From Rhodococcus sp. HM1 (GTDB lineage: Bacteria; Actinomycetota; Actinomycetes; Mycobacteriales; Mycobacteriaceae): DNA of 64,000 nucleotides. Where the stretch lies: NCBI RefSeq assembly GCF_023218075.1, contig NZ_JALPTB010000002.1, forward strand, positions 166,620-230,619, in the 5' to 3' direction. The notes beneath the pieces are model-generated. The model saw nothing but the letters and a program-made list of their open reading frames with translations, was not told the DNA's origin and did not search any database. Positions 8,117 to 17,065 of the stretch are shown piece by piece; within the stretch, counting starts at the first letter, position 1; each line of letters opens with the position of its first letter. The translations under genes were made by a program, and so were the position numbers.

Positions 8117-8995
8117 ATGTCCCAACCGACGATCGAAGAATTCACGAACACCCCGGCAGGTACCGCCTTCCATCGCGCCTACGACGCCGTGCTTGCCCGC
8201 TGGCCCGACGGCACCACCTCGATCGATCTCGAATCCGGACACGGCAGCACCCGGATCAACGCGTACGGGCCGCCGGACGCGCCTCCGGTCGTGCTGCTAC
8301 CCGGCGGGGGTGCGACCTCGACGGCGTGGTTCGCCAACGTCGCGGCACTCGGCGCACGGCACCGCGTCCATGCCGTCGACATCCTCGGGGATGCCGGACG
8401 TAGTGTCCCGGGCCCACACCCGCCACGGACCGTCGACGATCTGCTCGACTGGTTCTTCGGGGTCGTGAACGGGCTCGGCCTGGACACCTTCGGAATCGCG
8501 GGGCACTCGTACGGTGCGATGATCGCGCTCGCCGCTGCCCTGCGCAGACCTGAACGCGTCGACAAACTCGTTCTGCTCGACCCGAATTCGTGCTTCTCGG
8601 GGATGCGGCCCGGGTATCTGCTGCGCGCGTTGCCGCTTCTGCTGCGCCCGACCGAACAGCGCGAACGAACCTTCGTCGCGTGGGAAACCGGAGGTCGCCC
8701 GCTGGACGAGGGATGGCTGGACCTTCTCGCGCTCGGTGCGACATTCCCGGCATCGAAGACGATCGTCCCGAAAAGGCCGTCCGGGAAGGCATTCCGCGAC
8801 TTCGGCGTCGACACCACGGTGATCCTCGCTCGGCGCAGCAAGGTTCACGACAGCCGCCGCGTCGACGAAGCGGTCCGGCGGCTCCTTCCCGATGCGCGGA
8901 CGATCGTGCTGGACGACGCCACGCACCACACGCTTCCCGTGCATCCCGCCGACGCCGTGAACGCCGCGCTCCTCGAGGGGTTCGGGGGTCGCTGA
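8117..8995 (+). CDS. alpha/beta hydrolase
   Basis: The 292-residue protein is an alpha/beta-fold hydrolase. The oxyanion region is LLPGGGATSTAW, the nucleophile elbow is GHSYGAM (serine), and the last catalytic histidine is in DDATHHTLPVHP. The substrate cannot be told. I chose ATG 8117 because GGAGG at 8107-8111 is correctly spaced; an in-frame ATG at 8102 lacks one. It is divergent from the MarR gene with a palindrome between them, suggesting induction by a small ester or aromatic compound. Confidence 0.82.
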   Translation: MSQPTIEEFTNTPAGTAFHRAYDAVLARWPDGTTSIDLESGHGSTRINAYGPPDAPPVVLLPGGGATSTAWFANVAALGARHRVHAVDILGDAGRSVPGPHPPRTVDDLLDWFFGVVNGLGLDTFGIAGHSYGAMIALAAALRRPERVDKLVLLDPNSCFSGMRPGYLLRALPLLLRPTEQRERTFVAWETGGRPLDEGWLDLLALGATFPASKTIVPKRPSGKAFRDFGVDTTVILARRSKVHDSRRVDEAVRRLLPDARTIVLDDATHHTLPVHPADAVNAALLEGFGGR

Positions 8996-9029
8996 CCGGC
9001 CCGCCGGCGGCGCATTCCGACAGGCTCGG

Positions 9030-9056
9030 GGTTTTCCGGGACGGACCGGTGGGTAT
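9030..9056 (+). promoter_or_regulatory. SigF-type promoter
   Basis: GGTTTT (9030-9035), 15 bases, GGGTAT (9051-9056), 35 bases before the ATG of the coiled-coil membrane protein gene. One of the best matches in the island. Confidence 0.7.
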
Positions 9057-9091
9057 GCCCGGGAAAACCCGATCCGATCGGAGGTTTCGAC

Positions 9092-9589
9092 ATGGACGCG
9101 CTGGGCTGGATCGTACTGGCAATCGTGATCGTCGTCGTGGTGCTGCTGCTCGCCTGGTTGCTGACCAGACGCCGGACGCAACATCGTCGCACCGAGGCTG
9201 CGCATCTGCGGGCACAGGTCGCCGAACGTGCCCCGGTCGCGGAACAGCGCGCGGCCATCGCCGACGAGACCGCTGCCAAGGCCCGCCGGGCAGCCGCGGA
9301 GGCTTCCGAGAAGCAGGCCGAGGCGGCCCGCCTCGCAAGCCGCGCGAAAGTACAGCGGGAGGAGGCGGAATCGGTTCGCAGCGAGCTGGACGAGCAGCGT
9401 GAACGCGCCGACCGGCTCGATCCCGACGCCGCCGCGCCCTCGGCGCCCGCCGAGTCCCGGGCTTCGGCGGACGATACGGAGCCGAGGCGGGATCTGCGAA
9501 CGGACCGGGTGCGGACGGACGAGGTGCGAACGGACCAGGTCCGAACGGACGAGGGTGACGCGAGCCGGGAGGGCCGGCACTCCGTGTAG
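9092..9589 (+). CDS. single-pass membrane protein with coiled coil and RTD repeats
   Basis: The 165-residue protein has one N-terminal membrane helix (residues about 5-25) followed directly by RRR, so the rest should face the cytosol. Residues about 30-110 are an Ala/Glu/Arg-rich predicted coiled coil. The tail contains a degenerate repeat, VRTDEVRTDQVRTDE, encoded by near-identical 15-base units. No enzyme motif is present. It has GGAGG before ATG 9092 and a strong SigF-type promoter. It is a stress-linked membrane protein of unknown function. Confidence 0.75.
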   Translation: MDALGWIVLAIVIVVVVLLLAWLLTRRRTQHRRTEAAHLRAQVAERAPVAEQRAAIADETAAKARRAAAEASEKQAEAARLASRAKVQREEAESVRSELDEQRERADRLDPDAAAPSAPAESRASADDTEPRRDLRTDRVRTDEVRTDQVRTDEGDASREGRHSV

Positions 9590-9617
9590 AGGCGCCCGGG
9601 GAGGGACACCGACCCCG

Positions 9618-10457
9618 TCACCGAGCCGCGGCCGTGCAGATCCAACGGTCGCGGCGGGTGTCGTAGCGGACCAGACCCAGTTCGGCGAAACCGTCGAGCC
9701 ACCCCCGCATCGGCCACCATCCCCACCTTCGTTGGAAAATTGTTGCGTTGGTGACGATGTCGTGAACGTGCTCGACGGGCGGGTCGGACACCGGGTGATA
9801 TTGGTGGAACGCGTGAGCGCCCCCGACCCACGCAAGTTCCACATCGGATCGTGCTGCCGTGCAACCGAAGTCGGTGTCCTCGCCACCGTAACCGGTGTAG
9901 TCGGTGCAGAAACCGCCGAGCCGCCGCCAGGTGGTGGCGGTCGTCGCGAACGACAGCGACCAGAACAGGTGATGGTCTCGTGACGGAAGAACGTCATCGT
10001 CGGCCGGGACAGGCCGGGCGGGATGGGGATCGACCATTTCCGGCAGCCGGTCCAGGTCGTAGCCGTTCTCCGGCGGCGGTGGGAGGTATGTGACCGGCCC
10101 GCACAGCAGCGCATCCCGATAGCGCTCGTCGCCTGCGACATCCTCGTAGCGACGCAGCATCCCGGGCGCGGGAATGCAGTCCACGTCGAGGAACACGAGC
10201 AGCTCTGCGCCGAGATCGAGCGCACGGTCCGCCCCGAGATTGCGGGCCGCGGCGAGGGGGAGCCGGCCTTCGGCGTGAGGCATGAACACGATGCTGGCGT
10301 CGCTGCCGGTACGAGCGACGGTCGATGCCACGCCGGGGTCGCCCATCGCGACGACGACGTGCCGGTCGGGACGTCGGTCGCCGCGGTACAACCCGCGCAA
10401 CTGCAAGCTCAGGTGCCGGTGCCGATGCGCTGCAATGGTCACCACGCAGGTCTTCAC
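9618..10457 (-). CDS. family 2/7-type glycosyltransferase
   Basis: The 279-residue protein is a GT-A fold glycosyltransferase. The N-terminal nucleotide-sugar region is CVVTIAAHRHRH, the metal-binding motif is FLDVDCIPAPG, and the GGFCTDYTGYGGEDTDFG segment resembles the acceptor region of galactosyltransferase-like enzymes. It is the last of four overlapping glycosyltransferase genes on this strand; its GTG start at 10457 overlaps the preceding stop codon by four bases. The sugar and acceptor are unknown. Confidence 0.82.
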   Translation of the reverse strand: MKTCVVTIAAHRHRHLSLQLRGLYRGDRRPDRHVVVAMGDPGVASTVARTGSDASIVFMPHAEGRLPLAAARNLGADRALDLGAELLVFLDVDCIPAPGMLRRYEDVAGDERYRDALLCGPVTYLPPPPENGYDLDRLPEMVDPHPARPVPADDDVLPSRDHHLFWSLSFATTATTWRRLGGFCTDYTGYGGEDTDFGCTAARSDVELAWVGGAHAFHQYHPVSDPPVEHVHDIVTNATIFQRRWGWWPMRGWLDGFAELGLVRYDTRRDRWICTAAAR

Positions 10458-11455
10458 GCGCAGCTCGATTCGCCGGCGACCTTCTCGATCGCTGCCGCGG
10501 CCCGCGCGGCAGCACCCTCCGTGCCCCACAGATCCCAGCGACCCGGATCGGACCGGCGGGCACGATCGAGCAACCCGGGCCACGCCTGCGCCTCCGGCCA
10601 GCCGGTCAGAGCCACGGCGAGGCCGGCGTGATCGAGGGCGGTGACGGTGGCGCGTTGTTCGTCGAAGGGCCGTGGCTCGGCGACGAGCACGGCGGGCCGG
10701 CGTGCCGCGGCGATGTCGGCGACCGTGTTCTGACCGGCGTGGCCGACGACGACGTGTGCGCGGCACAGCGCCGGCCACGGGTCGTCGACCCACTCCCGGC
10801 CGGCGATGCCGAGACCCTCCCACGCGAAGCGCGGATCGCACCCGGAGTACGCCTCGAGGTCCGCGGCAGTGAGGGAGGATCCTCCGCTGCCGCCGAGAAC
10901 CAGCACCGTGTCCTCGTCGGGACGGAACCGCGACGAGGACCGTCCGTCGAAGCGGCTGATGCCTCCCACATAGTTGGTCCGGTCGGCGAACGGCTGCAGC
11001 CATTCCGGTTCGTACATCGCGCGCGGCCAGGCCGCGATGATGCGATCGGACAATCGGTAGGCCAGCTGATGCGCTGCGTCCGTGCGGTTTCCGGGCATGG
11101 CGACCGTCACCACGGGAATGCCGAACAGTCGTGCCGTCAGCGCGATCTCGACGGACACGTCCACGACGATCGCGGTGGGCCGCGCCCGTTCGATCCACGC
11201 GGCGAATGCAGCCTGACGGCGGCGCAGGCCGGGATCGAGGCGGGGAACCCAGTGCAGGGTCCCGAACGCGGTCGGGTCCTGCACGGTCGGCGCGGCGTCG
11301 TCGCGGGGGAGGACCACCGTCTCGGCGAAGACGCCGTCCGGATCGGAAACCGGCTCGGAGCACAGAGCGGTGACCGGGATGCCGAGGTGGGCGCAGATCG
11401 CCGCGGCGCGGGAGCGGTGCCCGTGGCCGTGATGGTGGATGTAGTAGCCGATCAT
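10454..11455 (-). CDS. MurG/UGT-like glycosyltransferase
   Basis: The 333-residue protein begins IGYYIHHHGHGHRSRA, the N-terminal glycine/histidine-rich loop of GT-B fold family 28/1-like enzymes. The C-terminal half has the donor-binding segment VVVGHAGQNTVADIAAARRP followed by EPRPFDEQ. ATG 11455 overlaps the stop codon of the upstream GT4 gene by one base, so that start is favoured over a GTG-less upstream extension. It is the third gene of the operon; the product is not recognised. Confidence 0.8.
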   Translation of the reverse strand: MIGYYIHHHGHGHRSRAAAICAHLGIPVTALCSEPVSDPDGVFAETVVLPRDDAAPTVQDPTAFGTLHWVPRLDPGLRRRQAAFAAWIERARPTAIVVDVSVEIALTARLFGIPVVTVAMPGNRTDAAHQLAYRLSDRIIAAWPRAMYEPEWLQPFADRTNYVGGISRFDGRSSSRFRPDEDTVLVLGGSGGSSLTAADLEAYSGCDPRFAWEGLGIAGREWVDDPWPALCRAHVVVGHAGQNTVADIAAARRPAVLVAEPRPFDEQRATVTALDHAGLAVALTGWPEAQAWPGLLDRARRSDPGRWDLWGTEGAAARAAAAIEKVAGESSCA

Positions 11456-12558
11456 CAGGTGACACCCACTCGGGGACATGCTGTTCGGAGCAGGTCCCGG
11501 TAGAGGTCGAGGTAGGTGGCGACCATGACCTGCTCGGAGCAGTACGACTGCGCCCGCGCCCGTGCCGCCTCGCGCGGGAGAGTCGCTGCGACGGGCACGG
11601 CCTCGGCCATCGCGGCGGTGTCCCCGTCAGGGACGAGAACCCCGCAGTCGGGTGTGAGGAGTTCGGGGATCGCACCGCGCGCGAACGCCACCACCGGGGT
11701 TCCGCAGGCCAGCGCCTCGGCGACGACCAGACCATAGGGCTCGTCCCAGCAGGGTGTCACCAGGACAGCGGCGGCGCGACCCACCTCCGCGGCGAGATCG
11801 GCACGATCGAGATGCCCGAGATGGATCACGTCGTCACCGAGGTGCGGGTCGATGTGCTCGTCGAAATAGGAAGGGGCGCAGATCGGTCCGGCGATCCGGA
11901 GTCTTCGGCCGGAGCGCCGGGCCGCGTCGATCGCCAGGTGCGCACCCTTCTCCGGAACGAGGCGACCGAACCACATCAGGTCGGTTCCGCCGGGGCCGGG
12001 CGGCCAAGCCTGCAGGTTCACCCCGTTGTGGATCACGGTCGCGGGTGTCCCGAGCGCATGACGCCACGCCGCGGCGGTGTGACGGCTCACCGCGACGAAG
12101 GTGGCGGGACACCCGCCGGGCGTGGCCAGCGCGGATTCGATCCACGGCGTCGGGGGCGTGTGGAGCGTGCACACCACCGGAACGTCGAGCGTGTGCGCCA
12201 TTGCCACCGGCAGGTAGTGGAGGCTGTGGTTGTGGATCACGTCGAAGCGCCCGGCGAGCGGTCCGGCCAGCTGCAGCATCAACGACAGATACGCGTGGTG
12301 GTCCGCGAGAAACGTTTCCGGCACCATCGATTCGTCGGTGCGTGCGGCCGCGCTCGGGGCGAACTCGTGGACGTCGAGAAACGTGGCGTGCAGACCGGGA
12401 TCCGATCCTTCCGCTGCGAACAGCGTGACGCGGTGCCCGGCATCGGTGAGCGCGTGGGCCAGGTGCCAGATGTGCGCCTCGAGTCCACCGGCGAACGGCT
12501 CGCGGATGGGGTACCTGTTGGACGCGATCAGCGCGATCCGCAGCGACCCGGTGCTCAC
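11455..12558 (-). CDS. family 4 glycosyltransferase
   Basis: The 367-residue protein is a GT-B, GT4-type glycosyltransferase. It starts with LRIALIASNRYPIREPFAGGLEAH (split here only by description: residues about 6-30 form the GGLE acceptor loop). It contains VIHNGVNLQAW, the phosphate-binding WFGRLVPEKG and the catalytic E-x7-E segment PYGLVVAEALACGTPVVAF. The GTG start at 12558 overlaps the preceding gene by four bases. It is the second gene of the operon. Confidence 0.85.
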   Translation of the reverse strand: MSTGSLRIALIASNRYPIREPFAGGLEAHIWHLAHALTDAGHRVTLFAAEGSDPGLHATFLDVHEFAPSAAARTDESMVPETFLADHHAYLSLMLQLAGPLAGRFDVIHNHSLHYLPVAMAHTLDVPVVCTLHTPPTPWIESALATPGGCPATFVAVSRHTAAAWRHALGTPATVIHNGVNLQAWPPGPGGTDLMWFGRLVPEKGAHLAIDAARRSGRRLRIAGPICAPSYFDEHIDPHLGDDVIHLGHLDRADLAAEVGRAAAVLVTPCWDEPYGLVVAEALACGTPVVAFARGAIPELLTPDCGVLVPDGDTAAMAEAVPVAATLPREAARARAQSYCSEQVMVATYLDLYRDLLRTACPRVGVT

Positions 12559-13643
12559 GACCGTCCCCGTTCACGCAGTGCCCGCTCGTAGAGATCCCGG
12601 TGGGTGCGCGCGATGTTCCGGCGCTGGGCGAGCCGGCTCTCCCATGCGGGCCGAGGAAGAGGCCGAGGGCGGTGGTACAGATCGCGGATGCCGCGGTCGA
12701 GCGAATCGGGATCGAACCGGTGCTCGTCGAATTCGAAGACCGCGCACGGTTGTTGCTGCCCGTAGAAGCCGCAGCTCGGCGCGGCGACGGCGGTTCCCAG
12801 GTCGTGGCAGGCCTCCAGCCACCCCGAGTGCGTGCCGAAGCGGTAGGGCAGGACCGAGACGGTCAGCGACGAGAGGTAGCGCCACAACTCGTCGTCGGAG
12901 AAGTAGGGGTGGACCAGCACCTCGACGCCGGGGCGGTCCGCGAAGGTCGTCAGTGCGGCTCCGGTGTCGGGTGCGTACCAATGATTGCCCGGATCGAAGA
13001 TCTCGTCGTGGAGGTCGATGCGCAGGATCGCTCCGGGCAGCGAACCGATTGTCTCGGACAGTGTTTCGACGACGGGCAGCACGTCCATGTTCGCGCGCAG
13101 GCTCTTCGCGTGCACACCGACCACGAACCGGTCCTCGGCCGGGCGCGTGCGGTCGAACCACTCCTTCTCCACGACGTGCGGATGCGGGACGACCGTGGCG
13201 GAGCGTCCCCACACCTCGTGGATGCGTGCCGCCGCGCCGGGGGTGAGGGTGATCAGTTCGGTGGCGCCGCGGATCAGGACGTCGAGTTGTTTCTCGTGTG
13301 CACCCGGAGTGTCGTGGTGCGGATTACGAAGATCGTGCACCGTGTACACCAACGGGATTCGATGGTCGTCGAGCTCGGCGACGATGTCCTCGAGCTGGGC
13401 AGGCTCGATCGCGTCGAATCCGAAATGCACGTGGAAGACGTCGAATTCGTGGTGGTGCTCGGTGACCCAGCCGGGCTCGAGCATCAGCGGAGGCCACCAG
13501 CCGCCGGGAACCGTGCGGCCGTCCGCCGGCACCGGATCCGGCATCCGCGTCACCCCGTCGCCGTCCGGATCCGCCAGGTGCCGAACGTAGACATGCGAGG
13601 CGGGTACCGACGCAACACGAACGGATCGCACGAGTTCGCTCAC
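12555..13643 (-). CDS. glycosyltransferase, first gene of the operon
   Basis: The protein has 362 residues from GTG 13643; a GTG at 13631 is an alternative. It looks like a GT-B glycosyltransferase: FHVHFGFDAI near the N-terminus, a VYTVHDLRNPH segment, VVPHPHVV at the domain junction and VSVLPYRFGTHSGWLEACHD in the donor domain. It heads a four-gene glycosyltransferase operon in which all genes overlap by 1-4 bases. A SigF-type promoter lies about 56 bases upstream, so a stress-induced glycan or glycolipid is likely. Confidence 0.78.
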   Translation of the reverse strand: MSELVRSVRVASVPASHVYVRHLADPDGDGVTRMPDPVPADGRTVPGGWWPPLMLEPGWVTEHHHEFDVFHVHFGFDAIEPAQLEDIVAELDDHRIPLVYTVHDLRNPHHDTPGAHEKQLDVLIRGATELITLTPGAAARIHEVWGRSATVVPHPHVVEKEWFDRTRPAEDRFVVGVHAKSLRANMDVLPVVETLSETIGSLPGAILRIDLHDEIFDPGNHWYAPDTGAALTTFADRPGVEVLVHPYFSDDELWRYLSSLTVSVLPYRFGTHSGWLEACHDLGTAVAAPSCGFYGQQQPCAVFEFDEHRFDPDSLDRGIRDLYHRPRPLPRPAWESRLAQRRNIARTHRDLYERALRERGRS

Positions 13644-13698
13644 TTCCCACGAGATCGGGTGACGGCCGTATCGACGGTGGCCGGCCGGGACGACCGAG

Positions 13699-13724
13699 GG
13701 ATACCCAGAAAGTCGACTGCCACA
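13699..13724 (-). promoter_or_regulatory. SigF-type promoter of glycosyltransferase operon
   Basis: On the reverse strand GGTGTG (13719-13724), 14 bases, GGGTAT (13699-13704). Confidence 0.6.
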
Positions 13725-13778
13725 CCCGAGAGGTTCGGAAATCGACCCCGCGGTCCGGAAATCGGCAGGCGGCCGAAC

Positions 13779-13804
13779 GGTTTCCGGGAACCCGGACCGG
13801 GTTA
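13779..13804 (+). promoter_or_regulatory. SigF-type promoter of hemerythrin gene
   Basis: GGTTTC (13779-13784), 14 bases, GGGTTA (13799-13804), 33 bases before the hemerythrin ATG. Confidence 0.6.
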
Positions 13805-13837
13805 CCCGCCACTGGAGCAATCGAAGGGAAGGTAGCG

Positions 13838-14413
13838 ATGACAACGAGCGAGCGCGACGTGATCGAGGTCCTCACCCACGATCACCGCGAAGTGGAACGG
13901 ATGTTCGCCGAACTCGAGGCACTCCACGGCATCGGAACCGACGAGGCGCGGCAGCGGCGCAAGGATCTCACCGACCAGGTGACCATCGAGCTGGTGCGGC
14001 ATTCGGTCGCCGAGGAGGCCGACGTCTATCCGGCCGTGAAGAAGAAGGTCAGCGAAAGCGAGGCCGAGCACGCCAAGGAAGAGCACGCGGAGGCCGAGAG
14101 AACGATGAAGCGGCTGGAGGGGTTGAAGCCGGACGAGCCGGAGTTCGAAGCCCAGCTCGCACTGCTGATGCAGGAGGTCCGCGAACACGTCGCCGAGGAG
14201 GAGAGCGAGATCTTCCCGCACATGCGGAGCGTCTTCACCCAGGAGGAACTGATCGACCTCGGGAAGAAGGTGGAGTCGACGAAGAAGCTGGCGCCGACGC
14301 GGCCGCACCCGTCCGCCCCGGACGAACCGCCGGGCGACAAGATCCTCGGCCCGGTCACCGGCCTGCTCGACCGTATGCGTGACGCGGTGACCAAGCGCGG
14401 AACCGAACGATGA
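13838..14413 (+). CDS. hemerythrin-domain protein
   Basis: The 191-residue protein has a hemerythrin HHE domain: HDHREVERMFAEL, HSVAEEADVYPAVKKK, EEHAEAERTMKRL and HVAEEESEIFPHM supply the His/Glu ligands of a non-haem diiron centre. Such proteins sense or bind oxygen, peroxide or nitric oxide. The last 40 residues are Pro/Lys-rich. ATG 13838 has GGGAAGG upstream, and a SigF-type promoter precedes it. Confidence 0.9.
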   Translation: MTTSERDVIEVLTHDHREVERMFAELEALHGIGTDEARQRRKDLTDQVTIELVRHSVAEEADVYPAVKKKVSESEAEHAKEEHAEAERTMKRLEGLKPDEPEFEAQLALLMQEVREHVAEEESEIFPHMRSVFTQEELIDLGKKVESTKKLAPTRPHPSAPDEPPGDKILGPVTGLLDRMRDAVTKRGTER

Positions 14414-14437
14414 GGACGTGATCGATCGGGGATTGTG

Positions 14438-14465
14438 CCGATTCGGGAGGACTGTGCCGAATCGG
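14438..14465. terminator. hairpin between convergent genes
   Basis: CCGATTCGG (14438-14446) and CCGAATCGG (14457-14465) form a perfect 9-bp stem with a 10-base loop between the hemerythrin gene and the convergent PAS-ANTAR gene. Confidence 0.6.
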
Positions 14466-14509
14466 ACAGTTCGGGTGATACCCGCGAGCCGGCCCGGGGT
14501 GCAGGTCGC

Positions 14510-15205
14510 TCAGGGGCGGCTCGCGGGGCGATCCTCGCGGGAGATCGTCCGGTGCACGGTCATCAGGAAGTGGTCGAACTCGTTTCGCGAGGAATCGGAA
14601 ATCTTCGGTCCGGATCCGCCGGTGACGACGTCGACGATGCGCTGGGCCAGCGCCCGGAGCTTGGTGTTCGTCTCCTGAGACCGCCACGTGAGGATCTCGA
14701 AGGCGTGCTCGGCGGAGATTCCGTACACGACCATCAGCACACCCTTGGCCTGCTCGATGATCGCGCGTGACTCGGCGAAAGTGGACATCGCTTCGTCGAC
14801 GGTCTCACGGATCTCGTCCGCGTAGCTCTCGGTGAGGTCGACGTAGAACCCGGACGTGCCGATGACCGCGCCGGTGTCGTCGAGCAGCTGGTCACCGACC
14901 ACGACGACCTGCTTGACGTTCCCGGCGACGTCCACGATCCGGTGCCGGCTGCTGAACGGCCTGCCGGTCGTGCGCTGAGCGTTCAGCACCTCGGTGATCT
15001 GCTGCAGATCCTCCGGATGCTTGTGGGACAGAACCAATTCCGTTGTCGGATGCACCGTACCGGGCTCGTATCCGTGCATCCGAGCCACCGCATCGGACCA
15101 CTCCCATTCGTCGGTTGCGACGATGTACCGGAAGCTGCCGACACGCTGGGGCCTGTCGGCGCGCAGCTCCCGTCCTGCGCGGGTATCCGTGGTCGAATCG
15201 GTCAT
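14510..15205 (-). CDS. PAS-ANTAR signalling protein
   Basis: The 231-residue protein has an N-terminal PAS domain (about residues 25-140; GSFRYIVATDEWEWS, HPEDLQQI, GTSGFYVDLTE) and a C-terminal ANTAR domain (about 150-215; IIEQAKGVLMVVYGISAEHA). It should sense a small ligand or redox state and act as an RNA-binding antiterminator. It is the second ANTAR protein within 10 kb. The start is ATG 15205. I see no clear SigF box upstream. Confidence 0.88.
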   Translation of the reverse strand: MTDSTTDTRAGRELRADRPQRVGSFRYIVATDEWEWSDAVARMHGYEPGTVHPTTELVLSHKHPEDLQQITEVLNAQRTTGRPFSSRHRIVDVAGNVKQVVVVGDQLLDDTGAVIGTSGFYVDLTESYADEIRETVDEAMSTFAESRAIIEQAKGVLMVVYGISAEHAFEILTWRSQETNTKLRALAQRIVDVVTGGSGPKISDSSRNEFDHFLMTVHRTISREDRPASRP

Positions 15206-15330
15206 TCCGCGATTATGCCGCGAAGGGTGTTACCTCGACCACTCGGTCCCGATTCCCGAACCGCCGAGGGGCACCGACCGCGGGGAGACGGTCGCCTTCT
15301 GTGACGGGTGTGCAGGAAACCGACCGTGCG

Positions 15331-15355
15331 GGTTGAAATTCCGTTCGCGGGGTAC
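15331..15355 (+). promoter_or_regulatory. SigF-type promoter
   Basis: GGTTGA (15331-15336), 13 bases, GGGTAC (15350-15355), 43 bases before the lipoprotein-Nramp-PRC operon. Confidence 0.5.
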
Positions 15356-15398
15356 TCCTGTGCGCACCGTATGCGGCGGTGCAGCTCGGGAGGTTCCG

Positions 15399-15839
15399 GT
15401 GCGTTGGCGGCGAGGCGTGGTCGCAGGAATCGTGGCGGTGTCCTTGTCGTGCGGCTGCTCGGGTCTGCCCGGGGGAACGGAGGGGGATCTGTCGCGGGCG
15501 GCGGAGGATGCGGCATCGGCGACCGCGTCCGCCCAGCTGGGACTGTCGCTGGTCACTGCGCACCGCACCACCGGTAACCACGCGGACGTGGTGCTCGACG
15601 ACGCTCTGGAGACGGTTCTCACCTCCTACAGCGCTACGGCCACCGCCGAGACGGCGTCGCCGGAGGAGGCGGCGCACCGGGACGTGCTGCTCGGCTACCT
15701 CGACGACGCGGTAGCGGTGCTCGGCCGGGCCCGCGGGCACGTCGCCGGCGTGCCGGGGTCCGCGGACGCAGCGTCCCTCGACCAGGAACTTCGCCGGCTC
15801 ACCGACACGCTGTCGGCGTTCGGGGAGGGCGCGCGGTGA
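15399..15839 (+). CDS. small secreted protein or lipoprotein
   Basis: The 146-residue protein starts with a positively charged signal peptide, MRWRRGVVAGIVAVSL, and a Cys-rich cleavage region (SCGCSG), so it is exported and perhaps lipid-anchored. The remainder is Ala/Asp-rich and helical with no known motif. GTG 15399 is preceded by GGGAGG at 15388-15393. Its stop overlaps the Nramp-like start by four bases, so it may be an accessory subunit of that transporter. Confidence 0.7.
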   Translation: MRWRRGVVAGIVAVSLSCGCSGLPGGTEGDLSRAAEDAASATASAQLGLSLVTAHRTTGNHADVVLDDALETVLTSYSATATAETASPEEAAHRDVLLGYLDDAVAVLGRARGHVAGVPGSADAASLDQELRRLTDTLSAFGEGAR

Positions 15840-17065
15840 CGAAACTGTTCGCCGTCGCACTCGGCGTTCTCACCGCCATCGGCGGTTTCCTCGATATCGG
15901 GGACCTGGTCACCAACGCGGTCGTCGGATCCCGTTTCGGGCTGAGCCTGGTCTGGGTCGTCGTGCTTGGGGTCGGGGGCATCTGCCTGTACGCGAACATG
16001 GCCGGACGGGTCGCCGCGGTCAGCGGGCGCGCGACGTTCGAGATCATCCGCGAGCGTCTCGGTCCCCGCGCGGCGCTGGCGGACCTCGCAGCGTCCTTCC
16101 TGATCAACCTCATGACACTGACCGCCGAGGTCGGCGGCGTCGCGCTGGCGCTGCAACTCGCGTCCGGCGTCGGGCCCCTGATGTGGATGCCGGTCGCGGC
16201 GTTCGCGGTGTGGCTGGTGATCTGGCGGGTCCGTTTCACCGTCATGGAGAACGTCACCGGACTGGCCGGACTGTGCCTGATCGTGTTCGGGGTGGCGCTG
16301 TTCCTGCTGGGGCCCGACTGGGGTGAACTCGGACAGCAGATCCTCGCCCCGGCCGTCCCCGAAGCCGAGTCGACCGCGGTGTACTGGTTCTATGCGGTCG
16401 CATTGTTCGGGGCTGCGATGACGCCGTACGAGGTGTTCTTCTTCTCGTCGGGTGCGCTCGAGGAGAAGTGGACCGTCGAGGACCTGGGCAAGGCCCGGCT
16501 CAACGTGCTCGTCGGTTTCCCGCTCGGCGGGGTCCTCTCGGTGTGTGTGGCCGCCTGCGCCGCGGTGGTGCTGCTCCCGCAGAACATCGGCGTCGAATCC
16601 CTCTCCCAGATCGTCCTGCCGGTGGCCGAGGCCGGCGGTCGCCTGGCGCTGGCGTTCGCGATCGTCGGGATCGTCGCCGCGACTTTCGGTGCGGCCCTCG
16701 AGACGACGCTGTCCAGCGGCTACACGCTCGCGCAGTTCTTCGGCTGGCGGTGGGGCAAGTTCCGGGCTCCCGCGGACGCCGCCCGTTTCCACCTGGTGAT
16801 GATCGTGTCGCTGCTCGTGGGACTCGCGATCCTCGCGACCGGCGTCGATCCCGTTCTGGTGACCGAGGTTTCTGTGGTCTTCTCGGCGGTGGCGCTGCCG
16901 TTGACCTACATTCCGATCCTCATCGTCGCCAACGACCCCGAATACATGGGCGAGCACGTCAACGGCCGGGTCGTCAACGCTTTCGCGCTGGCCTACGTGC
17001 CCGTGATCGTCGCCGCCTCGGCCGCTGCGGTACCCCTGCTGATCATGACGGGAGCCGGATCGTGA
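15836..17065 (+). CDS. Nramp-family transporter with altered metal site
   Basis: The 409-residue protein has about 11 membrane helices and is related to Nramp divalent-metal transporters. The family's TM1 motif DPGN is replaced by DIGD (in GFLDIGDLVTNA). The TM6 metal-binding MPHN region is AMTPYE, so the conserved methionine becomes threonine. Loss of that Met is seen in Nramp-related magnesium transporters, so the cargo may be Mg2+ rather than Mn2+ or Fe2+. It is translationally coupled to the preceding lipoprotein and to the following PRC-like gene. Confidence 0.8.
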   Translation: MTKLFAVALGVLTAIGGFLDIGDLVTNAVVGSRFGLSLVWVVVLGVGGICLYANMAGRVAAVSGRATFEIIRERLGPRAALADLAASFLINLMTLTAEVGGVALALQLASGVGPLMWMPVAAFAVWLVIWRVRFTVMENVTGLAGLCLIVFGVALFLLGPDWGELGQQILAPAVPEAESTAVYWFYAVALFGAAMTPYEVFFFSSGALEEKWTVEDLGKARLNVLVGFPLGGVLSVCVAACAAVVLLPQNIGVESLSQIVLPVAEAGGRLALAFAIVGIVAATFGAALETTLSSGYTLAQFFGWRWGKFRAPADAARFHLVMIVSLLVGLAILATGVDPVLVTEVSVVFSAVALPLTYIPILIVANDPEYMGEHVNGRVVNAFALAYVPVIVAASAAAVPLLIMTGAGS

